Below are positions 52,917-62,348 of a stretch of 64,000 nucleotides of DNA, in pieces (the stretch's first letter is position 1; each line of letters opens with the position of its first letter). The position numbers were made by a program, and so were the translations under genes. Below the pieces are notes generated by a model. It had not been told where the DNA came from and made no database searches. It saw only the letters and a program-made list of their open reading frames with translations. The DNA lies in contig NZ_LMQU01000009.1 in NCBI RefSeq assembly GCF_001425445.1, positions 513,817-577,816 of the forward strand, in the 5' to 3' direction. Source of the DNA: Devosia sp. Leaf420 (GTDB lineage Bacteria > Pseudomonadota > Alphaproteobacteria > Rhizobiales > Devosiaceae).

Positions 52917-54518
52917 TCAAATCGCATCCGCAACGAGCTTTGCCGCATCGGCGCAGGCCACCAAGCCCTGGGCAAACGGATAGCGCTTCATCATGATCGG
53001 AATGGAGAGGCAGAAAATATCCGACTTCGGCTGACCTCTGAGCGGCACGCGGAATTGGTGCTCCGCGGCTTCCCCCTCGCTGCGCTTGAGAAAATCCTCG
53101 ACATCGACGGCCTGATCCAGCCGCTCAAACCCGAGATCCGCCAGCGACACCATCACCTGTCCACGTGCATCGATCAGCGTCCTGAAACTCTGCTCTTTCT
53201 CGACGCCAACCAGCTCGAACGCGCCGGCGCGATAGATGATCTTGCCGCTGTCACCTAAGGCAATCACGTCGAGGCACCCGGCCTGATGCAAAGCTAAAAG
53301 CCGCTCAATGGATTTATGCGGAATGCAGCCATAGGCATCGGCAAAGACCGGCGTCAGGTGGGTTCTGAACGTCTTGAGATCCTTGCTATCGAAGTACGGC
53401 ACGATCTCGCTGAACACTTCATGGGCCCGCATCAGCGTATAGCGCCACATCACCGTGCGTCGCTCGCGATAGTTCCGCTCGGATTCGCGCAGGTTCTGAG
53501 CAATCGCCTTGAACCCCTGGCGATCGCGCCGCATCTCGAAATAGGCTTTGGCAAAAGCCTCCGGCGTAAACCGCTTCAGCCCCAATCGCGCAAGAAATTC
53601 GGGATCGTCCGTCGCCAATTGCTGCTTGAAGAGCTTCATAGCGCGACCGAGAAATCCCGTCTTCCCTTCAGCTTGCAAGGCTTCGAGACGCGCCGGCGTG
53701 AAGATCAGCAGCGGCTCTTCGGGGATGGGATAGAAAAAGTCGGCATCAGGGATAATCCCCTTGCGCGACGTCATGACGAGACGGATAGGCGAGGGGCCTT
53801 TCGGCTCATATCGAAACGCCGTCCCCTCCGCGATGAACGTGCCGTGTTGGGAGGCAAGTGCCACCACAGCATCGATCCCGCTCAACGATGATCCGAGGAT
53901 CAGCGCCGCACGGTCTTTGTCCAGCGTTAGGTTCTGCGTCGGATAGGGCGAACGATAAAGCCGTGTCGGCCGTTTCAGCTTTCCGAAATCCGTTAGATGA
54001 CCCGTCGCCAGAATAACGCGATCGAACCGACGATGCGCCGTCTTTTCGCCCGACCGCGTCAAGACCGAGGTCCCGTCCTTTACCGGCTCGATATCGACGA
54101 CATGCGTATCCGTTTCGACGGTAATCGCATGTCCCGCCGCCGATCCCGCTTCCATCAGTTGGCGCAGTTGATCGACGTAATAGGCCCCGAGCAAGATCCG
54201 CGGATAAAAATCCCGATCGCCAACCGCCTCCCGATCAATCCCGAAGCGCTTGAGAAACTTTGCGTCACGGGCCCGCACCCAATCGGCAAGCGAGACCAAT
54301 ACGGGCGGAATTTCGATCGAGGTGATGTTCGCCATCATCTCGGGCGTATTATGCTCTTCCGAATAAGGAATGCCGCAGCCGGCGACCTTGCCGGCCTCGA
54401 AGATGGTGACCGAATAGCGCCCCGATTTTTGCAGCAGGTTCTTGAGCGTATAGACTGCAGTTGGCCCGCCACCGACAATGGCGACTTTGGTCACGCTCTT
54501 TGTCAGCGTCTGGTGCAT
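52917..54518 (-). CDS. FAD/NAD(P)-binding protein (NAD_binding_9 type)
   Basis: A 533-residue flavoprotein with an N-terminal dinucleotide fold (KVAIVGGGPTAVYTLKNLL) and IFEAGKVAGCGIPYS, typical of the family once described as HI0933/FAD-NAD(P)-binding. A central ILATGHLTDFGK and a second nucleotide site (ALILGSSLSGIDAVVALA) follow. No catalytic cysteine pair or substrate motif stands out. It may be an amine or hydroxylase-like oxidoreductase. The GAGAGAACC before the ATG is a weak ribosome-binding site. It lies beside ku but has no visible EcfG promoter. Confidence 0.83.
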   Translation of the reverse strand: MHQTLTKSVTKVAIVGGGPTAVYTLKNLLQKSGRYSVTIFEAGKVAGCGIPYSEEHNTPEMMANITSIEIPPVLVSLADWVRARDAKFLKRFGIDREAVGDRDFYPRILLGAYYVDQLRQLMEAGSAAGHAITVETDTHVVDIEPVKDGTSVLTRSGEKTAHRRFDRVILATGHLTDFGKLKRPTRLYRSPYPTQNLTLDKDRAALILGSSLSGIDAVVALASQHGTFIAEGTAFRYEPKGPSPIRLVMTSRKGIIPDADFFYPIPEEPLLIFTPARLEALQAEGKTGFLGRAMKLFKQQLATDDPEFLARLGLKRFTPEAFAKAYFEMRRDRQGFKAIAQNLRESERNYRERRTVMWRYTLMRAHEVFSEIVPYFDSKDLKTFRTHLTPVFADAYGCIPHKSIERLLALHQAGCLDVIALGDSGKIIYRAGAFELVGVEKEQSFRTLIDARGQVMVSLADLGFERLDQAVDVEDFLKRSEGEAAEHQFRVPLRGQPKSDIFCLSIPIMMKRYPFAQGLVACADAAKLVADAI

Positions 54519-54633
54519 CCGGGTTCTCTCGATTAGCGAACCTGATTAACGCTGGGGAAGTCGTTTCAGACCCGGCTGACCGAAGTTTTTCTGCAAGAAA
54601 CGCCCGAAAGCCCTGCAAAGCCGCCATGCCTGT

Positions 54634-54661
54634 GGACGCCGCGGCGAAATCCCCGGCGTCC
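54634..54661. terminator. hairpin downstream of the SulP gene
   Basis: GGACGCC (54634-54640) pairs with GGCGTCC (54655-54661). It lies about 15 bases after the SulP stop on the minus strand. No T run follows in either direction, so its terminator role is tentative. Confidence 0.35.
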
Positions 54662-54675
54662 GCTATGCTTTAGGT

Positions 54676-56157
54676 TTAGTGTCCCAAAACCTTCGCGATC
54701 GCATCTGGCCGATCATGCTGGGCGAACTTGTCCATGATCGTCGCACTCGCTCCATTCATGCCGATCACCTCGACCACGACATTGACGCGCCGGAATTTCA
54801 ATACGGCCTGGTCGACGGCATTCACCCCCGTAAGATCCCAGATATGCGCCCGTGTCAGGTCGATCCGGACGCGCTGCAATGGTTCGGCGAAGTCGAACGC
54901 CTCGAGGAATTCTTCGGCCGAAGCAAAGAACAATTGCCCCTCGACCGCATAGTGCCGCTCGCCGGGACCGGCCAGATCGGACGACACCCGGAAAACCTGC
55001 GACACTTTCCACGCAAAGAAGAGCCCTGACAGCAACACGCCGACCCCAACCCCAAGCGCCAGATTATGCGTGCCCACAACGGTGATCACGGTCGCAAGCA
55101 TCACAAGGCTCGACCGCCGCGGGTGATGCGCAAGATCCCGCAGCGACGACCAGGAAAATGTCCCGATCGACACCATGATCATGATGGCAACGAGCGCCGG
55201 CATGGGAATGAGCCCGACCCATTCGCCCAGCACCATCAACAAAAACAAGAGGAACACTCCCGCCGTAAAGGTCGAGAGCCGCGTCCGGCCGCCCGATCTG
55301 ACATTGATGGTGGATTGACCGATCATGGCGCAGCCGCCCATGCCGCCGAAAAAGCCACTGGCGATATTGGCTATGCCTTGGCCGATGCTTTCCCGGTTCT
55401 TGTCGCTCTTGGTATCGGTCATGCCATCGACGATCGAGGCCGTCAGCAGACTTTCGAGCAGCCCCACTGCCGCCACCGCGATCGAGGTCGGCAGGATGAT
55501 TTGCAGGGTTTCGAGCGTCAGCGGCACATTGGGAAACAGCAAGACCGGCAAGGCATTGGGCAGCGCGCCGAGATCGGCGACCGTCCGCGTATCCACCCCG
55601 AAGGCCAGCGCAATTCCCGTCAGCACGAGAATGCAGATCAGCGGCGAAGGCACTGCGCGCGTCAATCGCGGAAAGAGATAGATGATGGCAAGACCAAGCG
55701 CGATCATCACATAGGACTGCCACGTCACCCCGATCAGTTCGGGAAGCTGCGCCATGAAGATCAGGATCGCGAGCGCATTGACGAAACCGGTCATCACCGA
55801 GCGCGACACGAAGCGCATGACCGACCCGATCCGCAACCACCCGAGCCCAATCTGGATCACGCCGGCAAGGATCGTCGCCGCCAGCAGATATTGCAGCCCA
55901 TGTTCGCGCACGAGTGTCCCGAACAACACGGCCGTCGCGGCGGTTGCCGCCGAAATCATGGCCGGTCGCCCGCCTGCAAATGAAATGACGATGGCGATCA
56001 CCACCGAGGCATAGAGCCCCACCTTGGGGTCGACCCCAGCGATAATGGAAAAGCCGATGGCCTCAGGGATGAGCGCCAGGGCGACGACGATACCGGCAAG
56101 GATATCGGCGCGGATATTGGAAAACCAGTTGCGGTGGATGGTTTGCGAGAGAGACAT
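54676..56157 (-). CDS. SulP family anion transporter with STAS domain
   Basis: A 493-residue permease. About 12 membrane helices cover residues 15-390 ([23 protein letters not shown] is the SulP signature: PEAIGFS). Further motifs are [25 protein letters not shown] and a C-terminal STAS domain (residues ~400-493, [21 protein letters not shown]). Members carry sulfate, bicarbonate or other anions; the substrate is not predictable here. No carbonic anhydrase or sulfur gene adjoins it. An inverted repeat ACCCGG-N7-CCGGGT (56250-56268) lies upstream. Confidence 0.93.
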   Translation of the reverse strand: MSLSQTIHRNWFSNIRADILAGIVVALALIPEAIGFSIIAGVDPKVGLYASVVIAIVISFAGGRPAMISAATAATAVLFGTLVREHGLQYLLAATILAGVIQIGLGWLRIGSVMRFVSRSVMTGFVNALAILIFMAQLPELIGVTWQSYVMIALGLAIIYLFPRLTRAVPSPLICILVLTGIALAFGVDTRTVADLGALPNALPVLLFPNVPLTLETLQIILPTSIAVAAVGLLESLLTASIVDGMTDTKSDKNRESIGQGIANIASGFFGGMGGCAMIGQSTINVRSGGRTRLSTFTAGVFLLFLLMVLGEWVGLIPMPALVAIMIMVSIGTFSWSSLRDLAHHPRRSSLVMLATVITVVGTHNLALGVGVGVLLSGLFFAWKVSQVFRVSSDLAGPGERHYAVEGQLFFASAEEFLEAFDFAEPLQRVRIDLTRAHIWDLTGVNAVDQAVLKFRRVNVVVEVIGMNGASATIMDKFAQHDRPDAIAKVLGH

Positions 56158-56335
56158 GAAAACACCAAGAAGCCAGCGCGGTCCTCAAAGGACCCGGCAC
56201 AAAAATCGGCTTTGCTTGATTGTCCGGCGGATCGGCGGCCGGAAGAGCCACCCGGAATTGCACCGGGTCCAGGATGAATGACCCTCTCATGCCAGATCGC
56301 GCCCCACCCGGCAAGGCTCCTGCGCCGGTGATCGA

Positions 56336-57241
56336 TCACCCCGCCTGGCGTTGGCAAACCGCGATGAAGGCCCGCAGCGGCGCCCCTGCGAACCGGCTCG
56401 GATAATAAAGCCGCGGCCCATCCAGCACCGGCCAATGCTTTTCGAGCAGAGGCACCAGCGTCCCCGCACGAAAATCTGCCTCGCACCAGTTTCGGAAGAC
56501 GGCAATGATCCCCATCCCGGCGCGCGCATAGCTCAACCCGCTATCAAACGCATTGACGCTGATGACGAGCGAGCGCGGCGGCTCAACCATCACCGTTTCC
56601 CCCGCCGCGTTCCGCAACCGCCATGGCAGCAAGGTCCCCCCAGGCAGCCTGTAGCGGATCGCCGCGTGGCCGGTCAGGTCCTCAGGCAACTCCGGCTTCG
56701 GATGAGCATTCAAATAGTCCGGCGACGCCGCAAAAGCCATCTGCTGGGTCCGCGGCCCGATCGGGATCGAAACCATATCCTTGGCCAGATGCGCGCCATA
56801 GCGGATCCCCGCATCGCACCCAGCCGCGATGATATCAACGCGATCATTCTCGACAACGATCTCGATCTCGACCTCAGGGTGCAGCCGCTGGAATTCTGCG
56901 ATCAACGGCGGCAGGATGTCGGGCACGACGGCGCCCGGCACATTGAGCGCCAGCCTCCCGCGGACCGTCCCCATCGAATTGGCGGCCTCGCTCACCGCTT
57001 CCTCGACCTCATGAAACAGCGGCCGGATGGTATCGGCCAGCCGGCGTCCCTGTTCGGTCGCCCTGACGCTGCGGGTCGAGCGCAGCAACAGCGGCACGCC
57101 AATATCAGCTTCGAGCCGCGCCACCGTGGTGCTCACCCGCGATGGCACCGTGCCAAGCCTGAGCGCCGCCGCCCGAAAGCCGCCTGCATCCAATACCGCG
57201 AGGAAAATCTTCAATCGATCCGGCGAAACACTGTTCTTCAT
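56336..57241 (-). CDS. LysR family transcriptional regulator
   Basis: A 301-residue LysR regulator with N-terminal helix-turn-helix (DRLKIFLAVLDAGGFRAAAL, PSRVSTTVARLEADIGVPLL) and a periplasmic-binding-fold effector domain (LALNVPGAVVPDILPPLIAEF, DAGIRYG). The ATG at 57241 fits the family; a longer frame from 57334 covers the divergent promoter. It diverges from an NmrA-type oxidoreductase across 79 bases, the classic arrangement of a LysR regulator and its target; AGAA-N7-TTCT (57244-57258) may be the site. Confidence 0.9.
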   Translation of the reverse strand: MKNSVSPDRLKIFLAVLDAGGFRAAALRLGTVPSRVSTTVARLEADIGVPLLLRSTRSVRATEQGRRLADTIRPLFHEVEEAVSEAANSMGTVRGRLALNVPGAVVPDILPPLIAEFQRLHPEVEIEIVVENDRVDIIAAGCDAGIRYGAHLAKDMVSIPIGPRTQQMAFAASPDYLNAHPKPELPEDLTGHAAIRYRLPGGTLLPWRLRNAAGETVMVEPPRSLVISVNAFDSGLSYARAGMGIIAVFRNWCEADFRAGTLVPLLEKHWPVLDGPRLYYPSRFAGAPLRAFIAVCQRQAG

Positions 57242-57320
57242 AGAGAACAGCCTATTCTTGGCTAAGCCGATTATCAACGCGCACGAGAACAGCCAGATTG
57301 GCGCCAACACGGAGATCATC

Positions 57321-58184
57321 ATGCTCGTCATCACCGGCGCATCCGGCCAACTCGGTCGAAAGATTGCTCAAAACCTCCTCGCCCTTGTCCCTGCCAACCG
57401 CATCGCCGCCAGCGTGCGCGACCCAGAACAGGTCGCCGACCTCGCCGCGGCCGGCATCCGCGTGCGTCAGGGCAATTACGACGATGCCGACAGCCTCCGT
57501 CACGCCTGGCAAGGCGCCAAGCGTCTGCTACTGGTATCCTCCAATGCCGCGGCAAGTGGCGGCGATCCGCTGGCCCAGCACGCCACGGCCATCGCCGTCG
57601 CCCGAGAGCTGTCGGTAAAGCGCGTCTTCTACACGAGCCAGATCGCGAGCTCTTCGACCTCACACTTCCCGCCCGCCCTGACCCATGCAGCCACTGAAGC
57701 CATGCTGGCCCGTTCCGGCCTTCCCTGGACCGCCCTCCGCCATGGTTTCTATGCCGATAGTGCCCTCGCCATGAACGCCCGCGGTTTTGCGAGCGGCATG
57801 CTCGCCGCCCCGGTGGATGGCAAGGTTTCCTGGACGACCCACGACGATCTCGCGGCCGCCGATGCCGCGCTGCTTGCCGGCGCCGAAACCATCGATGGCC
57901 CAACGCCACCCCTCACAGGCGCCGAGGCCCTCGACTTCTCCGATCTCGCCCAATGCGCGGAAAAGATCCTCGGCAGACCCATCACCCGAGAAATCCTGGA
58001 CGACGATATCATGCTGGCCAATGCCACCGCTGCCGGCGCATCCCCCGAACGCATCGCCATCATGATGGGCTATTATCGCGCCGCCCGATCCGGTGAATTC
58101 GCCGCCATCGATCCGCTCCTCGAAAAACTCATCGGCCGTCCGCCCCAAAGCATGAGCGCCTTCATGGCCGACCGGCTCCGCTGA
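57321..58184 (+). CDS. NmrA/QOR2-type atypical SDR oxidoreductase
   Basis: A 287-residue atypical short-chain dehydrogenase: VITGASGQLGRKIAQNL (NADP Rossmann loop), GNYDDADSLRHAWQGAKRLLLVSS, then an NmrA-like second half (LPWTALRHGFYADSAL). It lacks the YxxxK motif of classical SDRs, as in quinone oxidoreductase 2 and NmrA. It is the divergent partner of the LysR regulator and likely its target. GGAG precedes the ATG. Its 3' end overlaps the convergent hydrolase by 23 bases. Confidence 0.88.
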   Translation: MLVITGASGQLGRKIAQNLLALVPANRIAASVRDPEQVADLAAAGIRVRQGNYDDADSLRHAWQGAKRLLLVSSNAAASGGDPLAQHATAIAVARELSVKRVFYTSQIASSSTSHFPPALTHAATEAMLARSGLPWTALRHGFYADSALAMNARGFASGMLAAPVDGKVSWTTHDDLAAADAALLAGAETIDGPTPPLTGAEALDFSDLAQCAEKILGRPITREILDDDIMLANATAAGASPERIAIMMGYYRAARSGEFAAIDPLLEKLIGRPPQSMSAFMADRLR

Positions 58185-58995
58185 GCAATCCGACGCGCGT
58201 TGAGGTCAAGAAATCCAGCACCGCTCCATTGAACACCTCTGGCCGCTGCACTGGCGCAAAGTGGCTGACATCCTCCAGAAGGACGAACTCAGCGCCTGGC
58301 ACCGTTTCGGCAATATAGCGCGCATGCTCGACGCGGATGAATTCGTCCCGCTCCGCTTGCGCCACCGTCACCGGCACGGCGATCGTCTGCAAATCCGCGG
58401 CCGAATAATCCGGCTGGCTCCCTTGCATCACCTGCAGCGCCGCACTCATCTCGTCGAAGCGTTCCGGTCGCGGCGACAGCGCCGCATAGTCCTTTTGGTG
58501 CCGTGTAAGGCAATTGCCGATCGTGTCGGTCATCACGAAGGGCAAGCTGCCACTCGCATCGACATTGCAGGCAAAATAGAAGACTCCCGCCACCCGCTCG
58601 GGCGCCGCCTTGGCCATAGCCAGCCCGGTACACGCCCCATCGCTCCAGCCTACGATGGCGGCGCGGGAAATCCCCAGTCCATCGAGAATCGCCAGCGCAT
58701 CCCCGGCAAATTGCTCATAGGAAAACGGCGTCCCGTCCCACCCGCTCCGCCCTTGGCCACGGCTGTCCATGACGACTACCCGAAACCCCGCGGCGAGAAG
58801 TGCCGGCACCTGATGCCCGAAATTTCCCGAGTTCCCCATGCCGCCATGAAGCAGCATCACCGCCGGCCCCGCGCCATAGCTCGCATACCAGACATCGACC
58901 CCATGCCGATCCAAAACGGTGCCCCCCGCCGGCAGGGCAGGGGGACCGTCCTTGGCAAAGGCCTCAAGCCCATCATCCCGGAAAGTGCGATCCAT
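58162..58995 (-). CDS. alpha/beta hydrolase
   Basis: A 277-residue serine hydrolase: oxyanion HGGMGNSG, RGQGRSGW, nucleophile elbow VGWSDGACT (Ser), acid in PVTVAQAERDEF and base His in DVSHFAPVQRPE. It has a cap insertion after the elbow. The sequence is in the general esterase/lactonase or haloperoxidase-like group; substrate unknown. GGAGG precedes the ATG at 58995. It is convergent with the NmrA-like gene. Confidence 0.88.
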   Translation of the reverse strand: MDRTFRDDGLEAFAKDGPPALPAGGTVLDRHGVDVWYASYGAGPAVMLLHGGMGNSGNFGHQVPALLAAGFRVVVMDSRGQGRSGWDGTPFSYEQFAGDALAILDGLGISRAAIVGWSDGACTGLAMAKAAPERVAGVFYFACNVDASGSLPFVMTDTIGNCLTRHQKDYAALSPRPERFDEMSAALQVMQGSQPDYSAADLQTIAVPVTVAQAERDEFIRVEHARYIAETVPGAEFVLLEDVSHFAPVQRPEVFNGAVLDFLTSTRVGLLSGAGRP

Positions 58996-59105
58996 TCTGT
59001 TCCTCCATCTGTGACACCAGCGCGACGAACGAACAGACCAGGCTTCGACACCCAGCGTTCCCAGCCGTCTAGTATCCCAGCCAGCTATGCCCCCAGCCAT
59101 CCACG

Positions 59106-59171
59106 GCGTCATTCCCGCGAAAGCGGGAATCTCTACTGCGGAGTTTTGGATTCCCGCTTTCGCGAGAACGA
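59106..59171. repeat. dRS3-like palindromic repeat, paired arms (one arm degraded)
   Basis: ATTCCCGC-GAAA-GCGGGAAT (59111-59130) is intact. The second arm GATTCCCGC-TTTC-GCGAGAACGAC shows two changes relative to the 47975 copy (GCGGGA to GCGAGA, ATGAC to ACGAC). Confidence 0.8.
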
Positions 59172-59216
59172 CCCAGGTGTCTTTGCACTTTAAGGCGCGG
59201 GAAAGAGAACTGGCAC

Positions 59217-60158
59217 CTACCTTAGCAGCGCCGCATCCGCCGGAACATTCCGCTCCAGCACCAGCACACCATCCTCGACCGTCAAGCGCGCATGGTGAAT
59301 GACCGTCGCCCGCTCCGCCGCATTCCGCGGCCCTTCGGTCTGGCTATGCTCGTCCCAATCGGGATGGGTGAAATAATAGAGCGCCGCATGATCGGCAAAG
59401 GCCACCACATCGGCGTGCCGCACGAAGCGAATGTCGCCCTTGTCCGTGCCAGCCTCGCCGCCGATCACCCCCTGCCGCATCCAGTTTTTCGCGTCCGTCG
59501 AGCGATAAACGCCCTGGCCATGCCACTCGTCGACGATCATCCAGATGAACCCGCCAAGCGCAAAGACATTGGGCCCCTCATGCGGCGCCGCGCTCGGCGA
59601 ACCAGGGATCACCTCGCCCTCGACCGTCCACTCGAACAGGTCCGGGCTCGTCGCGCACCACGTCGCCGAGCCATGGTCCTCGTCCTTGTACCAAAGCCGC
59701 CAAAGCCCATCGGGACAGTGATAAACCGCCGCATCGATCACCCGATCGCTCGACAGTTTCAGCGGCCCCACCCGCCGCCAGTTCTCGAGATCATCGCTGA
59801 CGAAATGCGTAATCGTCCGCGGCACCTGCCAATGCGACGGCGCGCCGGTGATATAGGTCAGGTACATATGATATTGCCCCGCGGCAAAAATCACCTCCGG
59901 CGCCCAATGCGTATTGAGCCCCGCATCACCAGGCGCATCGAGCCCCTTCACGGTCCCCCGATAATCCCAACTCGCCCCGTCATCGGTCGAAACCGCCACC
60001 CCGATCGGCGACCCATGGATCCAGGTATGTCCCTCGCCCCCCGCCGCCGCGCGCCGATTGGTGTAAAACATCCACCACTCATCGGTCCCCTCTTTGCGAA
60101 CCACCACCGGATCCGCCGCCCCATCCTGAACCGGATCCCGAAATATCGGCGCACTCAT
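59217..60158 (-). CDS. glycosidase-like protein, five-bladed beta-propeller (GH43/GH32 fold)
   Basis: The 313-residue protein has the five-bladed propeller of GH43, GH62, GH32 and related families: an N-terminal QDGAADPVVVRK (base Asp), THWAPEVIFAAGQYHMYLTY, an acidic VIDAAVYHCPDG and an HEGPNVFALGGFIWM block (acid Glu). There is no signal peptide, so it acts in the cytoplasm. It lies downstream of the ABC operon on the same strand, so it probably hydrolyses an imported oligosaccharide, for example an arabino- or xylo-oligomer; the substrate is inferred only. Confidence 0.75.
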   Translation of the reverse strand: MSAPIFRDPVQDGAADPVVVRKEGTDEWWMFYTNRRAAAGGEGHTWIHGSPIGVAVSTDDGASWDYRGTVKGLDAPGDAGLNTHWAPEVIFAAGQYHMYLTYITGAPSHWQVPRTITHFVSDDLENWRRVGPLKLSSDRVIDAAVYHCPDGLWRLWYKDEDHGSATWCATSPDLFEWTVEGEVIPGSPSAAPHEGPNVFALGGFIWMIVDEWHGQGVYRSTDAKNWMRQGVIGGEAGTDKGDIRFVRHADVVAFADHAALYYFTHPDWDEHSQTEGPRNAAERATVIHHARLTVEDGVLVLERNVPADAALLR

Positions 60159-60192
60159 AGTTTTGGGTCCTTAGGTTTGGAGATGTAGTGGA

Positions 60193-60391
60193 GCCCCCAC
60201 CTCTCCCTTGCGGGAGAGGTCGACGGCGTAGCCGGCGGGTGAGGGGGGCCTTTGGCACGGTCGAGAGCAAAGGAAAGATCTCCACCTAACCCCCCCCTGA
60301 AGGGGGAGCAATCTGCCGGTGGCCCGCAGCCGCAAGGGCAAACTCGATGCGTCCCTCCCCCTACCAGGGGGAGGCTAGGTGGGGGTTCTAC
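60193..60391. repeat. composite palindromic repeat between the ABC operon and glycosidase gene
   Basis: CCCACCTCTCCC...GGGAGAGGTCGACGGCG...GGCGGGTGAGGGGGGCC (60196-60250) matches the element at 37994. A second half (CCACCTAACCCCCCCCTGAAGG and CTCCCCCTACCAGG...GGTGGGGG) pairs with it over 60280-60391. It fills the whole gap between the oppF-like and glycosidase genes. Confidence 0.75.
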
Positions 60392-60394
60392 CCC

Positions 60395-61309
60395 CTACCC
60401 ATAAACCCGAACTTCCCGCCCATCTGGCCGCATCACCAGCTTCCCGGCCTCGCCAACCAGCCCATTGGCCGCCTGCACCATGCCCGGATCGGTCGCGAGC
60501 TTCCCAGCCCCCGCATCATCCGTCGACAGCACCGAAGCCTTCAAGAGCTTGGAATAAGGATGCTGCGGATTATCGAGAACCGTCCGCGCATCGCCCATTT
60601 CGACGATCCGCCCGCGCTGCATGATGATCAGCCGGTTGGAAATGTAGTAGGCCGTCGCAAGGTCATGGGTGATGTATATGACCGAGACCTTCAAATCATC
60701 GCGCAGGCTCTTGAGCAGGTTGACGATACTCATCCGGAGCGACGCGTCGACCATCGAGACGGGCTCGTCGGTGATCAGCAGCGGCGGATTGGGGATCAGC
60801 GCCCGCGCAATGGCGCAGCGCTGCAATTGCCCGCCGCTCATTTCATGCGGAAACCGTCCGCGCACTTCCTTGAGACTCAAGCCTACCTTCTGCAGCGCCT
60901 CGTCCATCACCCGGTCGATCGCCGCCCGGTCCTTGGTGTGGAGAAACTGCCGCGCCGTGGATTCAAGATAGCGCTCGATCTTCTTGAGCGGATTGAACGC
61001 CTCAAACGGGTTCTGGAACACCGGCTGCACCTTTGACATGAACGCCAGGCGTTCCGCCTTGCTCGCATGCCGGCTCACCTTCTGCCCTTGGAAGAGGATT
61101 TCCCCCTCGCTCGGATCCTCGAGCCCAAGAACCATGCGGGCCAGCGTAGTCTTCCCCGAGCCGGATTCCCCGATAATCGTAAAAATCTCGGGCTTTTCCG
61201 CCGAAAGCGAAAAGCTTGCATCCATCACGGCATTGACGGTCTTGCGCCCGAAAATCCCGCCCATGGTAAAGTGCTTGGAGACATTGCGCACATCGAGAAG
61301 CGTCGTCAT
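60395..61309 (-). CDS. ABC transporter ATP-binding protein, OppF/DppF type
   Basis: A 304-residue ATPase: Walker A GESGSGKTT, Q-loop QPVFQNPFEAFNPL, signature MSGGQLQRCAIARAL, Walker B LLITDEPVSMVDASLR and the H-switch ITHD. The C-terminal oligopeptide-type extension (PYSKLLKASVL) marks the OppF/DppF group. The start ATG overlaps the preceding gene as ATGA, giving coupled translation. It forms a heterodimer with the next gene's product on the cytoplasmic face. Confidence 0.93.
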   Translation of the reverse strand: MTTLLDVRNVSKHFTMGGIFGRKTVNAVMDASFSLSAEKPEIFTIIGESGSGKTTLARMVLGLEDPSEGEILFQGQKVSRHASKAERLAFMSKVQPVFQNPFEAFNPLKKIERYLESTARQFLHTKDRAAIDRVMDEALQKVGLSLKEVRGRFPHEMSGGQLQRCAIARALIPNPPLLITDEPVSMVDASLRMSIVNLLKSLRDDLKVSVIYITHDLATAYYISNRLIIMQRGRIVEMGDARTVLDNPQHPYSKLLKASVLSTDDAGAGKLATDPGMVQAANGLVGEAGKLVMRPDGREVRVYG

Positions 61310-62346
61310 GCCATAACTCCTGCCGGATGCGCTGAACCAACCAGCGGCTTGACGTCCTGCCAGCGCCAGCATGCCGTGCGATGATCGACATCCACCGTTT
61401 CAAGCGGCGGCACTTCCTGCCGGCATTTGTCGACGGCGAGCGGACAGCGCGGGTGGAAGCGGCACCCCTGCGGTGGATCGGCAAGGTTCGGCGGCCGTCC
61501 TTCCAGCGCCGGGCGCTGCGTCGTGTCGCCAATGCGCGGCAGGCTCGCCACCAGATGCGCCGTATAAGGATGGCGCGGCGTAAAGAACATCTGCCGCGTC
61601 GGGCCTTCCTCGACGAGGCGCCCGGCATAGATGATCCCCACGCGATCGGCGATATTGGCATGGACGCTCATGTCATGCGTCACGAAGACGACGGAAGAAT
61701 CCATCTCCTTCTGGATGTCGCGGATGAGGCTCAGCACTTCCTTTTGCACCACCACGTCGAGGGCCGTCGTCGGCTCGTCGGCAATGATGAATTCGGGGTG
61801 GCACACCGTCGCGAGCCCAATGGTCACGCGCTGCCGCATACCGCCCGAAAGCTCATGCGGATAGGCTTTCAACACCTCCGGCGGTAGCTTGAGCCGCGCC
61901 AGATGCGACACCACCCGCGCTTCGAATGCCGCGCCGGTCAGCCCCAACGGCCGTTGCGCAAAATCCTTGAACGTCCGCCCGATCCGGCGCACCGGATTGA
62001 GCACGCTCATCGAGCCCTGCATGATGTAGGAGAGGTGCTTCCAGCGCACATCCTCGACCTGCGCCTTGCTCGCTGTCGTCACCTCGATGGGGCCGTTCTT
62101 GAACTCGTATTTGACCGTGCCTTCAACTACCTTGAGGGGCGGACGAATGGCGGCGGCCAAGACCTTGATGAAGCTCGTCTTGCCCGAAGAGCTTTCCCCG
62201 GCAATGCCGTAGACCTCCCCGCGCTTGATGTTCATCGAGATCCCATCCACGGCGCGCACTTCGCGTTCCACGCCGTAGTAGTTCATCTGGTAATAGGCCT
62301 TGAGCCCTTCGACTTTCAGAAGATCGGGTTTGCTGTCGCGGGTCAT
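61306..62346 (-). CDS. ABC transporter ATP-binding protein, OppD/DppD type
   Basis: A 346-residue ATPase: Walker A GESSSGKTS (a Ser replaces the usual third Gly-region residue, still GxxxxGKT), Q-loop, signature ELSGGMRQRVTIGLA, Walker B EFIIADEPTTALD, switch THDMSV. The C-terminal zinc/cysteine segment CRFHPRCPLAVDKCRQEVPPL is the OppD/DppD oligopeptide domain. The ATG at 62344-62346 is two bases past the upstream permease stop. It precedes the OppF-like gene. Confidence 0.93.
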   Translation of the reverse strand: MTRDSKPDLLKVEGLKAYYQMNYYGVEREVRAVDGISMNIKRGEVYGIAGESSSGKTSFIKVLAAAIRPPLKVVEGTVKYEFKNGPIEVTTASKAQVEDVRWKHLSYIMQGSMSVLNPVRRIGRTFKDFAQRPLGLTGAAFEARVVSHLARLKLPPEVLKAYPHELSGGMRQRVTIGLATVCHPEFIIADEPTTALDVVVQKEVLSLIRDIQKEMDSSVVFVTHDMSVHANIADRVGIIYAGRLVEEGPTRQMFFTPRHPYTAHLVASLPRIGDTTQRPALEGRPPNLADPPQGCRFHPRCPLAVDKCRQEVPPLETVDVDHRTACWRWQDVKPLVGSAHPAGVMA

Positions 62347-62348
62347 AG

